Part shown: positions 42,578 through 50,075 of the stretch, piece after piece
How the letters are laid out: each line of letters opens with the position of its first letter
Position numbering within the stretch: the first letter of the stretch is position 1
Position numbers and translations under genes: made by a program
From: Chloroflexota bacterium
Lineage (GTDB): Bacteria > Chloroflexota > Dehalococcoidia > DSGV01
Assembly (NCBI GenBank): GCA_021787985.1
Contig: JAJYLG010000001.1
Location: forward strand, 1 to 50,162
Direction of reading: 5' to 3'
DNA: 50,162 nt
The notes under the pieces: generated by a model
The model's database searches: none
Seen by the model: only the letters and a program-made list of their open reading frames with translations
Told to the model about the DNA's origin: nothing

Positions 42578-43123
42578 TCACCGGCCGGGCCGCGGATCAG
42601 GGATCGGGCCGGCGTTCGCATCGGCTGCCAGCTCGCGCAAGAGCGGCAGGATGCCGCCGCGAGCCAGGACTTGGAGCATGTCGGGCGCTAGGCGCTCGGC
42701 TTGTAGGACCTGCCCGGTGCGCAGGTTGCGCACGGTCGCCTCATCCAGTGCGAGCTCGATCTCGTCGCCCGGCGCGAAGGCCGCGACCACGCCAGGACAG
42801 GCGACCACGGGCAGCCCGATCGCCACGGCGTTGCGGAAGAAGATGCGAGCGAACGATTCGGCAACCACGCCGCCGAGCCCGACGAGCTTCAGGTTCTCCG
42901 GGGCCGACTCGCGGCTGGACCCGCACCCGAAGTTCCGTCCGGCCACGATGACGTCGCCGGGTTGGACCTCCCGCGCGAAGCGTGGGTCGGCCGCCTCCAG
43001 CACGTGCTGGCGCCGCACTTGCTCTGTTGCGAAAACGCACGCGCCCGGCGACAGCAGGTCGGTGCTGATGTCGTCACCGAAGAGCCAGACCTTCCCCTTG
43101 AATGGTTGCAGCTCGGTGCTCAC
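42578..43123 (-). CDS. Aconitase-family small subunit (LeuD/DmdB-like)
   Basis: A 181-residue swivel domain of a two-subunit isomerase/hydro-lyase. It begins FKGKVWLFGDDISTDLLSPG and contains the signature RNFGCGSSRESAPENLKLVGLG and ARIFFRNAVAIGLPV. It closes the active site of the large subunit and binds the substrate side chain. The start GTG 43123 overlaps the large-subunit stop by four bases (GTGA), so the two are made together. The substrate-recognition loop after the first strand differs from textbook LeuD as far as I can judge. Substrates of this family are 2- or 3-substituted malates and maleates. Confidence 0.88.
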   Translation of the reverse strand: MSTELQPFKGKVWLFGDDISTDLLSPGACVFATEQVRRQHVLEAADPRFAREVQPGDVIVAGRNFGCGSSRESAPENLKLVGLGGVVAESFARIFFRNAVAIGLPVVACPGVVAAFAPGDEIELALDEATVRNLRTGQVLQAERLAPDMLQVLARGGILPLLRELAADANAGPIPDPRPGR

Positions 43124-44397
43124 GCGTATTCCCTCGGGTCGGCGATCGCTCCGGCGACGGCGGAAGCCGCCACCACCGCCGGCGACGCCAGGCAGATCTC
43201 TGCCGCCGAGCTCCCCATGCGTCCACAGAAGTTGCGGTTGTGCGAGCCGATGCAGCGCTCGCCGGGCGCCAGCAGCCCCTGGTGCCCGCCGAAGCATGGG
43301 CCGCAGCCCGGGTTGAGCACGACAGCCCCAGCCTGCGAGAAGATCTCCAGCAATCCCTGACGGGCCGCCTGGCGGTATACCTCCTGCGACGCGGGCGCCA
43401 CAACCATGCGCACGTCCGGATGGACCGTCCGCGCTCGCAAGATCGCGGCGGCGGCAGCCAGGTCCTCCAAGCGTCCATTGGTGCAGGAGCCGAGGAACGC
43501 CTGGTCGACGCGCAGCCCGCGGACCGTGCTCAGCGGTCGCACGTTGTCCACGTTGTGCGGCAAGGCGACCTGCGGCTCGAGGTCGCTCACGTCGATCGAG
43601 TATGCGGCGAGGTAACGGGCGCCGTCATCCGGCCCAAAGGGCTCCAGGGGTTCGCGAGTGCGTCCGGTCAGGAACGCCAGCGCCGCCTCGTCCGCTTCGA
43701 AGAAGCCGAACTTCGCGCCCAGCTCGACCGCCATGTTGCTGATCGTGAGCCGGCCGGCGACGCTCAGCCTGGACGCGGCCGGGCCGCCCATCTCGATCGC
43801 GCGGTAGCGAGCGACGTCCGCGCCGAAACGACCGGCGATGAACAGGACGATGTCCTTGGCCGTCACCCACTCGGGCAGCTCGCCAACCAGCTCGAACCGA
43901 ATGGTCTCCGGGACCTTGAACCACAAGCGGCCCGTCGCCAGGACGTAGGCCATCTCCGTGCTGCCGATGCCGCTGCCGGCGGCGCCCAGCGCGCCGTGCG
44001 TGGTGGTGTGGGAGTCCGTGGCCACGACCAGCCTGCCGGGAAGGACGTGGCCCTTCTCGACGAGGACCTGGTGACAGATGCCGGCGCGCTCGGCGTAGAA
44101 GTGCCGGATTCCGAAGTCCGCCGCGTGCTGGCGTGCCCGCCGCTGGGCTTCGGCGGCCTCGATGGTCGGCGGGGGGACGAGATGGTCGAACACGACGACC
44201 ACGCGGTCCGCATCCCAGACGCGGCGGATGCCGGCGTCGGCAAGCATGCCGAAGACGTCGGCGGCAAAGATGTCGTGCGTCATCGCCAGGTCGACGGACG
44301 CGGTGACGAACTCGCCCGCCGCGACCTGCGAGCGGCCGGCCGCGCGGGCCAGGGCCTTCTCGGCCATCGTCATGGGTGTCGGTGCGGCTGCGGTCAT
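43120..44397 (-). CDS. Aconitase-family large subunit (LeuC/HacA/DmdA-like)
   Basis: A 425-residue [4Fe-4S] hydro-lyase large subunit of the short archaeal-type LeuC2/HacA group. Motifs: FDHLVPPPTIEAAE, VATDSHTTTHGALGAAGSG, the cluster cysteines in LGSCTNGRLEDL and NPGCGPCFGGHQG, and NRNFCGRMGS. It removes and re-adds water on substituted malates through a maleate intermediate. No leuB or ilv genes are nearby, so leucine synthesis is unlikely. Dimethylmalate dehydratase of nicotinate fermentation belongs to the same family and works next to a PrpF-type isomerase, a useful precedent for this cluster. ATG 44397 is chosen; ATG 44373 is possible. It is the first gene of the long minus-strand operon. 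Confidence 0.87.
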   Translation of the reverse strand: MTAAAPTPMTMAEKALARAAGRSQVAAGEFVTASVDLAMTHDIFAADVFGMLADAGIRRVWDADRVVVVFDHLVPPPTIEAAEAQRRARQHAADFGIRHFYAERAGICHQVLVEKGHVLPGRLVVATDSHTTTHGALGAAGSGIGSTEMAYVLATGRLWFKVPETIRFELVGELPEWVTAKDIVLFIAGRFGADVARYRAIEMGGPAASRLSVAGRLTISNMAVELGAKFGFFEADEAALAFLTGRTREPLEPFGPDDGARYLAAYSIDVSDLEPQVALPHNVDNVRPLSTVRGLRVDQAFLGSCTNGRLEDLAAAAAILRARTVHPDVRMVVAPASQEVYRQAARQGLLEIFSQAGAVVLNPGCGPCFGGHQGLLAPGERCIGSHNRNFCGRMGSSAAEICLASPAVVAASAVAGAIADPREYA

Positions 44398-44490
44398 GAG
44401 CGCCCCTGGTGTTGCTTGCGGCGCCCGACGGACCGGTCGGTCGGGCGCCGCGCCACACCCACACGATGGTCGCCGCCGTGCCGCCACGCA

Positions 44491-44506
44491 CGATGCATCT
44501 GCATCA
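44491..44506. promoter_or_regulatory. Operator candidate, CGATGC-ATCT-GCATCA (11 of 12 bases)
   Basis: A copy of the palindrome with one mismatch in the left arm. It lies 94 bases upstream of the leuC-like ATG on the minus-strand side and 286 bases from the binding-protein GTG on the plus side, so it is better placed to control the leuC operon. Confidence 0.5.
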
Positions 44507-44643
44507 TTTCCGGGCGTGCGACGGTGCTACCTCAGCGGTCTGGGGGGCGAGGCGGCGCCGGCGGAGGCGCCCAACGGCTCGAGCAGCAGGGGGCGGTCGC
44601 TGGCACAGGCGGGTGAGGGTGCCGCGCTGGCGTGGGCCCAGTT

Positions 44644-44659
44644 TGATGCGCTCGCATCA
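44644..44659. promoter_or_regulatory. Operator candidate, TGATGC-GCTC-GCATCA (perfect)
   Basis: A perfect 6+4+6 palindrome 133 bases upstream of the GTG of the second solute-binding gene. The same twelve fixed bases occur 143 bases upstream of the paralogous gene at 25626. The matching distance and the two related target genes make chance unlikely: one perfect 12-base match is expected less than 0.01 times in 50 kb. Confidence 0.62.
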
Positions 44660-44792
44660 TGCGCCTTGGGCATGCCGGGGTTCGTATGAGGTCAGGCGCA
44701 CGAAATAGGATCGGTCGAAATCGAAACGTACGCACGCAGCGCGCCGCCGGTACCAGCGGCCGATCGAGACCCCGAGAGAGGACGGAAGTGCG

Positions 44793-46007
44793 GTGCAGGC
44801 TCGCAGTAGATTCGCTTCAGCCGGACTGGTTCTGGTCACACTGGCCCTGCTGGCGGCCGTATCGTGTCGCAGCAGCAAACCGACTTCGGCGGCCCAGGCG
44901 ACGCCTGCCGTGCCTGGTGTTGCTGCGACCGAGGTCACCATCGGTGCGCACTTCCCGAGGACGGGCAACTCGTCCACGTACGCACCCATCGCCCAGGCGA
45001 TGCAGGCGTACTTCGACTATGTCAACCACGAGCAGGGAGGCGTGAACGGCCGCGCGATCAAGTTCGTCGTGCGCGATGACCAGTCCAACCCCGCGGTGGC
45101 GCTGGCGGTGACGAAGCAGCTCGTGCAGTCCGACGATGTGTTCGCGTTCGACGGCAGCCTCGGCACGCCGACGCACGCCGCCGCCGTCGGCTATCTCAAC
45201 GACCTCCACGTGCCCGACATGTTCGTCTTCAGTGGGGCGAGCCTGTTCAACGACTCGTCGAAGTACCCCTACACCTTCCCGTTCACGCCCAGCTACCGGC
45301 GAGAAGCGCGCATCCTCGCGGAATATGCCGACCAGCACTGGGCGGGCATGAAGGTCGGGGTCTTGTATCAGAACGATGACTTCGGGAAAGACTACCTGAA
45401 CGCGTTCGTCTCGGGGCTCCAGGGCAAGCTTCAGGTCGTGGCACAGCAGTCGTACGAGCTGACGACGTCGGACGTCGCTTCTCAGATGACGGCGCTCAAG
45501 AGCTCGGGAGCGCAGGTGCTGGCGGTGTTCGCGATCCCGAAGTTCGCGGCGCTCGCCTTCCGCTTCCTGGGCGACTCGGGCTGGAAGCCCCACACGTTGA
45601 TGACCTCAATCCTGGCCGACCCGTCCGTGATCAAGGCCGCCGGCGCGTCGAACATGGAGGGCGTCGTCACCGCCAACTACCTGCCGCTGATCTCGGACCG
45701 AAGCGACCCCAACGTGCAGCTCGCCGAGCGAATCATGACGAAGTACGCGCCGGGCGCGCAGGTGTCGCAGTACACGCTGATGGGGATGGCGAACGCTCAG
45801 CTCATGGTCGCCACGCTGAAGCGGGCGGGCAAGGACCTGACGCGTAAGGGTTTGATCAAGGCGGCGGACTCGTTGCGCGACTTCAAGTTCATGGCTCTGT
45901 CGGCGGCGACGATCACCGCCAGCGATCACTCGCCCCTGCACTGTGAACGGCCGATGCAGCTCGCGAACGGCGGGTTCGTCTACGTTGGTGATACGATCTG
46001 TGCCTGA
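44793..46007 (+). CDS. Branched-chain amino acid-type ABC transporter substrate-binding lipoprotein (second copy)
   Basis: A 404-residue LivJ/HAAT-type binding protein, clearly paralogous to the one at 24385-25626. Lipobox AVSC gives a lipidated Cys25 followed by a Ser/Thr/Ala linker. The fold shows VTIGAHFPRTGNSSTYAP, QAYFDYVNHEQGGVNGRAI, VLYQNDDFGKDYLNAF and the same C-terminal pattern (ASDHSPLHCERPMQL, VYVGDTICA) with two cysteines that may form a disulfide. The start is GTG, with GGAAG upstream. Again no permease or ATPase is nearby. It opens the operon of the hydroxybenzoyl-CoA reductase-like genes, 89 bases before the Fe-S subunit, suggesting uptake of an aromatic amino acid or aromatic acid; that is inferred from context. 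Confidence 0.9.
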   Translation: MQARSRFASAGLVLVTLALLAAVSCRSSKPTSAAQATPAVPGVAATEVTIGAHFPRTGNSSTYAPIAQAMQAYFDYVNHEQGGVNGRAIKFVVRDDQSNPAVALAVTKQLVQSDDVFAFDGSLGTPTHAAAVGYLNDLHVPDMFVFSGASLFNDSSKYPYTFPFTPSYRREARILAEYADQHWAGMKVGVLYQNDDFGKDYLNAFVSGLQGKLQVVAQQSYELTTSDVASQMTALKSSGAQVLAVFAIPKFAALAFRFLGDSGWKPHTLMTSILADPSVIKAAGASNMEGVVTANYLPLISDRSDPNVQLAERIMTKYAPGAQVSQYTLMGMANAQLMVATLKRAGKDLTRKGLIKAADSLRDFKFMALSAATITASDHSPLHCERPMQLANGGFVYVGDTICA

Positions 46008-46096
46008 TGGAGCTTGGGGAGGACCGCGGCGGTGCCGAGGGCCGCGGAGATGCAGCTCGTCTCCCCAGGCCGGACGAGACGCGAGGGGGATTCAGC

Positions 46097-46594
46097 ATGA
46101 AGCAGCTCGTCCGACTGCGGGTCAACGGTGACCCTCGCGAGCTCTACCTTGCGCCCAACAAGACCTTGCTCGAAGCGCTGCGTGAAGACCTGTGGCTGAC
46201 AGGCACGAAGCATGGGTGTGAGCTCGGCGAGTGCGGTGCATGCACGGTCCTTCTGGACGGCCGGCCGGCGCTCTCCTGTCTGACGTTGGCCGTAGAGCTG
46301 GATGGCCGAGAGGTCACCACCGTCGAAGGGCTCGGCACACCGACATCGCTGCATCCGCTGCAAGAAGCATTCGTCGAGCTGGGCGCGGCACAGTGCGGCT
46401 ACTGCACCTCGGGGATGCTGATGAGCGCCAAGGCGCTCCTTGACTCGAACCCCGCGCCCGGCCGCGATGCGGTCCGCAACGCGCTCGCGGGGAACCTCTG
46501 CCGCTGCACCGGCTACCAGAGCATCCTGGACGCCGTCGAGCTGGCCGCGACGCGCATGGCCGTGGCTGGCAGTCCGGCAGAGGTGCCGGCGTGA
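46097..46594 (+). CDS. 4-Hydroxybenzoyl-CoA reductase-like, [2Fe-2S] subunit (HcrC type)
   Basis: A 165-residue xanthine-oxidase-family iron-sulfur subunit. The N-terminal plant-type ferredoxin cluster uses Cys41, Cys46, Cys49 and Cys61 (HGCELGECGACTVLLDG). The C-terminal helical cluster uses Cys100, Cys103, Cys135 and Cys137 (QCGYCTSGM, LCRCTGY). Length agrees with HcrC (about 160). ATG 46097 is preceded by GAGGGGGA. Its stop overlaps the molybdenum subunit start by four bases (GTGA). It passes electrons between the Mo cofactor and the flavin subunit. CO dehydrogenase or xanthine dehydrogenase small subunits look similar, but the flavin subunit decides in favour of Hcr. Confidence 0.9.
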   Translation: MKQLVRLRVNGDPRELYLAPNKTLLEALREDLWLTGTKHGCELGECGACTVLLDGRPALSCLTLAVELDGREVTTVEGLGTPTSLHPLQEAFVELGAAQCGYCTSGMLMSAKALLDSNPAPGRDAVRNALAGNLCRCTGYQSILDAVELAATRMAVAGSPAEVPA

Positions 46595-49017
46595 GTCAAG
46601 ATCTTTCCGTAGTCGGCCGGCCGGGGCCGCGGGTCGAAGGCATCGCCAAGGTCACCGGTCAGTTCACGTTCGTTGACGACCTCGCCGTCCCCGGGATGCT
46701 CACGGCCAAGATCCTGCGTAGCACCGCGGCGCACGCAAGGATCCGCTCTCTGGACACGAGCCGAGCGCTCACGCACCCGGGTGTGAAGGCGGTCATCACG
46801 GGCAAGGACCTGCCCACCTGCTACGGCATCATGCCGACCGGCGAGGACGAGCACGCGCTTGCGCAGGAGAAGGCCCGCTACGTCGGGGACGCGGTCGCCG
46901 CCGTCGCCGCGGTGGACGAGGAGACGGCGGACGAGGCGCTCAAGCTCATCGGCATCGAGTATGAGCCGCTGCCGATCCACATGGACGTCGCCTCCGCCCT
47001 GCTCGGCCCTGGCGAGCCGATTCACGAGACGAGGCGGGCTGCGAACGTTCACAAGGCCGTCGCCCTGGAGTTCGGCGACGTGGACGCCGGCTTCGCGGCA
47101 GCGGACTACACGCGCGAGGACCTGTTCTTCTACGAGGGCAGCACTCATCTGCCGCTCGAGGAGCACGGCGCGCTGGCCGTGCCGGAGGGGCCCGACCGCG
47201 TCACCCTGCACAGCAGCACACAGAACCCGCACTACGTCCACCGGGCCGTGGCCAAGGTCCTCGGTCTGCCGGAGGGGCACGTGCGTCTGGTGGCTGTCCC
47301 GGTTGGCGGCGGATTCGGCGGCAAGTGCGACCCGTTCCCGCACGAGATCGTCGCGTGCAAGCTCGCGCTCATCACGGGCCGGCCGGTGAAGATCACGCTG
47401 ACGCGCGAGGAGGTGTTCTACGCGCATCGCGGCCGGCATCCCGTGCTGATGTGGCTGCGCGGCGGCTATCGGCGCGATGGGAGCATGACGGCGCTTCACT
47501 TCAAGACGATGCTCGACGGCGGCGCGCACGCCAGCTATGGCCCGGCCGCGATCTACTACACCGGGGCGCTGCAGACCGTCACCTACCGCATCCCCGCCTA
47601 CCGCTTCCAAGGGCTGCGAGTCTTCACGAACAAGCCGCCATGCGGGCCCAAGCGCGGCCACGCCACGCCGCAGCCCCGCTTCGCCCTGGAGGTCCACCTC
47701 GACAAGGTCGCGCACGACCTGAACATGGACCCGGCGAAGCTGCGGCTGCAGAATCTCTCGCGCCCGTTCACGATGACCGTGAACCATCTTCGTATCACAT
47801 CGAACGGGCTGCGCGAGTGTCTCGAGACGGTGCTGCGCGCTTCGAACTACGCGGCGAAGCGCGGCCGTCTGCCGTACGGGCGGGGGGTCGGGCTCGCCGT
47901 GAGCAGCTACATGTCCGGCGCGGGCCTGCCCATCTACTGGAACGACATGGACCACTCCCAGGTGTTCGTCAAGGCCGACCGAGGCGGCGGAGTGACGGTG
48001 TACACCGGCGCCACCGAGATCGGACAGGGCGCGCACACGGTGCACGCCGCCATCGTGGCCGAGGTGCTCGGTCTGCAGACGGGCGACATCACGCTGGTCA
48101 CCGCCGACACGGCCGCCGCGCCCGTGGACCTCGGCAGCTACTCCAGCCGCGTCACCTTCATGTCAGGCAACGCGGCGCTGGCAGCGGCCCGGCGGCTGCG
48201 CGCGATGATCGCCGAGGCGAGCGCGGAACGGCTGGAAGCCGCGCCTGAGGAGCTGGAGTTCCGCGAAGGGCGCGTGTACGCCAGGTCGCGGCCGGACCAC
48301 GGCCTGACGTTCCGCGAGGCGTGCGGCCTCGCCGAGGCGCGCCACGGCAACGTGCTCGCTTCCGGGAGCTACCGTCCTCCCCAGTTGGGCGGTCCCTACA
48401 AGGGTTCCGGCGTCGGGCCGTCGCCCGCCTATTCCTTCTCGGCTGCCGTCATCGAGCTCCGGGTGGACAGCGAGACGGGGCAGATCCACGTCGAGCGCGT
48501 CTGGCTCGCGCACGATATCGGCAAGGCGATCAACCCGGTGCTGGCCCGCGGCCAGGTCGAAGGCTCGGTGTACATGGGGCTCGGCGAAGCGCTGATGGAG
48601 GAGTCGGCGTATCGCAAGCAGCTACTGAAGGCGCCGTCCATGCTGGACTACAAGAGTCCCACGATGATGGAGATGCCGGACGTCGAGACCTTCCTGATCG
48701 AATCGACCGACCCCGAGGGGCCTTTTGGCGCGAAAGAGGTGGGGCAAGGACCGCTGCTGCCGATCGCCCCGGCGCTCGCCAACGCCGTGTACGACGCCGT
48801 GGGCGTGCGGGTGGACGAAGTCCCGATCACCCCCGCCAAGCTGGTCAAGGCACTCCAGTCGCTGGCGGCAGGGAAAGGTGGCCGTGTCGGTCCGGAGCGG
48901 CTGCCCGGCTTCTCATACCCCGAGCCCACCCGGGTGGAGCCTCCTCCGGAGTCCTATGGACACCCGGCGGCTGCCGACGGAACGGACGGCGGTGTGGCGG
49001 CGCATGCCGGACAGTAG
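46591..49017 (+). CDS. 4-Hydroxybenzoyl-CoA reductase-like, molybdopterin subunit (HcrA type)
   Basis: An 808-residue molybdenum cofactor subunit. It opens with GPRVEGIAKVTGQFTFVDD, has the MoCo-binding GGGFGGKCDPFPHE (about 244-257), then YTGATEIGQGAHTVHAAI, GSYSSRVTFMSGNA and the catalytic glutamate Glu716 in GPFGAKEVGQGPLLP. In this family the enzyme removes the para-hydroxyl group of 4-hydroxybenzoyl-CoA with ferredoxin electrons, giving benzoyl-CoA. The start is GTG 46591, coupled to the Fe-S subunit. The C-terminal 40 residues (PEPTRVEPPPESY onward) are an unstructured extension, making it somewhat longer than Thauera HcrA (about 770). Exact substrate remains inferred from the flavin subunit and from the neighbouring aroyl-CoA genes. 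Confidence 0.87.
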   Translation: MSQDLSVVGRPGPRVEGIAKVTGQFTFVDDLAVPGMLTAKILRSTAAHARIRSLDTSRALTHPGVKAVITGKDLPTCYGIMPTGEDEHALAQEKARYVGDAVAAVAAVDEETADEALKLIGIEYEPLPIHMDVASALLGPGEPIHETRRAANVHKAVALEFGDVDAGFAAADYTREDLFFYEGSTHLPLEEHGALAVPEGPDRVTLHSSTQNPHYVHRAVAKVLGLPEGHVRLVAVPVGGGFGGKCDPFPHEIVACKLALITGRPVKITLTREEVFYAHRGRHPVLMWLRGGYRRDGSMTALHFKTMLDGGAHASYGPAAIYYTGALQTVTYRIPAYRFQGLRVFTNKPPCGPKRGHATPQPRFALEVHLDKVAHDLNMDPAKLRLQNLSRPFTMTVNHLRITSNGLRECLETVLRASNYAAKRGRLPYGRGVGLAVSSYMSGAGLPIYWNDMDHSQVFVKADRGGGVTVYTGATEIGQGAHTVHAAIVAEVLGLQTGDITLVTADTAAAPVDLGSYSSRVTFMSGNAALAAARRLRAMIAEASAERLEAAPEELEFREGRVYARSRPDHGLTFREACGLAEARHGNVLASGSYRPPQLGGPYKGSGVGPSPAYSFSAAVIELRVDSETGQIHVERVWLAHDIGKAINPVLARGQVEGSVYMGLGEALMEESAYRKQLLKAPSMLDYKSPTMMEMPDVETFLIESTDPEGPFGAKEVGQGPLLPIAPALANAVYDAVGVRVDEVPITPAKLVKALQSLAAGKGGRVGPERLPGFSYPEPTRVEPPPESYGHPAAADGTDGGVAAHAGQ

Positions 49018-49033
49018 CGGAAGGTAGAACGCC

Positions 49034-50011
49034 ATGCTGCGGTTGCCCAAGTTCGATTACGTGGCGCCGCCGGATCTCGCGGGCGTCCTCGGCGTCCTCT
49101 CCGACCGCGGCGAAGGGGCACGGGTCATCGCGGGTGGCACGGACCTGGTGCCGAACCTCAAGCGCAGGCAGTTCGAGGCAGCGGTGCTCGTCAGCCTGCA
49201 CAGGGTGGACTCACTGCGCGGCGTCCACGGCACGCACGGGTCCGGGCTGGTCATCGGCGCGCTGACGCCGCTGGACGTGATCGCGAACCATCCGCATGTT
49301 CAGGAGCATTTCCGGGCGCTCTCAGAGGCCGCGGGCCTGGTCGCGACGCCGGCGATCCGCACGCGGGCGACGCTGGCGGGCAACCTGCTGGCCGACACGC
49401 GCTGCAACTACTACGACCAGACGGAGCCGTGGCGCGAATCGCTCGGCTGGTGCATGAAGGCACAGGGCACGATCTGCCGGGTCGCCCCTTCCAGCCCTCG
49501 CTGCTTGGCCGTCTCGTCCTGCGATACCGCTCCCGCGCTGATCGCGCTCGACGCGCGTGCCCGGCTGGCCAGCCCGACTGGCGTGCGGGAGATCGCGCTC
49601 CGCGAGCTGTACCGTGACGATGGCATCCACTACCTCGACATGGCACGGGACGAGGTCCTCACCGAGATCGCGCTGCCGCCACTTGGCCCGACGCGGAGCA
49701 CGTACCTGAAGCTCCGCCGCCGCGGGTCGTTCGACTTCCCCGTGCTCGGTGTGGCCGCGCGCGTCTCGCGGGCGGCGGATGGAGCCGTGGCGGACGCGCG
49801 CGTGGTTCTGACCGGCATCGCATCGCGCCCGGTCGAGATCCCCGAGGCGGCGAAGCTCGTGGGGGCACTACCTTCCGACGACGCCATCGCGGAGGTCGCG
49901 CGGGCGGCCGAGCAGCGCGCGAAGCCGCTGGACAACACGGACCTCACCATCGTGTACCGCAAGCGGATGGCGCGCGTGTACGTCGCACGGGCCCTGCGCC
50001 GCTGTCTCTGA
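49034..50011 (+). CDS. 4-Hydroxybenzoyl-CoA reductase-like, FAD subunit with extra [4Fe-4S] loop (HcrB type)
   Basis: A 325-residue FAD-binding subunit of the CoxM/HcrB family. FAD segments are RVIAGGTDLVPNLKRRQ and TPAIRTRATLAGNLLADTRC. Between the two FAD lobes is an inserted loop with Cys124, Cys140, Cys148 and Cys157. In the characterised HcrB of Thauera the cluster ligands are Cys122, 138, 146 and 155, the identical spacing. This additional [4Fe-4S] loop is the hallmark of 4-hydroxybenzoyl-CoA reductases and is absent from CO dehydrogenases and xanthine dehydrogenases. The cluster lets electrons enter from low-potential ferredoxin. ATG 49034 lies 16 bases after the molybdenum subunit stop. 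Confidence 0.9.
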   Translation: MLRLPKFDYVAPPDLAGVLGVLSDRGEGARVIAGGTDLVPNLKRRQFEAAVLVSLHRVDSLRGVHGTHGSGLVIGALTPLDVIANHPHVQEHFRALSEAAGLVATPAIRTRATLAGNLLADTRCNYYDQTEPWRESLGWCMKAQGTICRVAPSSPRCLAVSSCDTAPALIALDARARLASPTGVREIALRELYRDDGIHYLDMARDEVLTEIALPPLGPTRSTYLKLRRRGSFDFPVLGVAARVSRAADGAVADARVVLTGIASRPVEIPEAAKLVGALPSDDAIAEVARAAEQRAKPLDNTDLTIVYRKRMARVYVARALRRCL

Positions 50012-50075
50012 GGTCCCCTGCGGCCGCCGCCTCGCCCTGGTCGAGCAGGCCGGCGCAAGAGCCGCGGGCGCAGGG

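Larger units (their letters stand above)
44398..44792. promoter_or_regulatory. Divergent promoter region between the leuC-like operon and the binding-protein/reductase operon
   Basis: This 395-base region separates the minus-strand 18-gene operon from the plus-strand operon starting at 44793. It carries two copies of the TGATGC-N4-GCATCA palindrome (one with a single mismatch) 153 bases apart, so a bound repressor could control both directions and might form a loop. I cannot assign -35/-10 boxes with confidence. No open frame in it has any family resemblance. Confidence 0.6.

Noticed and set aside
41256-44397. Leucine biosynthesis operon (leuA-leuD-leuC)
   Set aside because: No leuB or ilv genes, the LeuA-like protein lacks the regulatory domain, and the genes are fused by overlaps to ferredoxin oxidoreductases. 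Leucine synthesis is therefore not the best reading, although it cannot be fully excluded.
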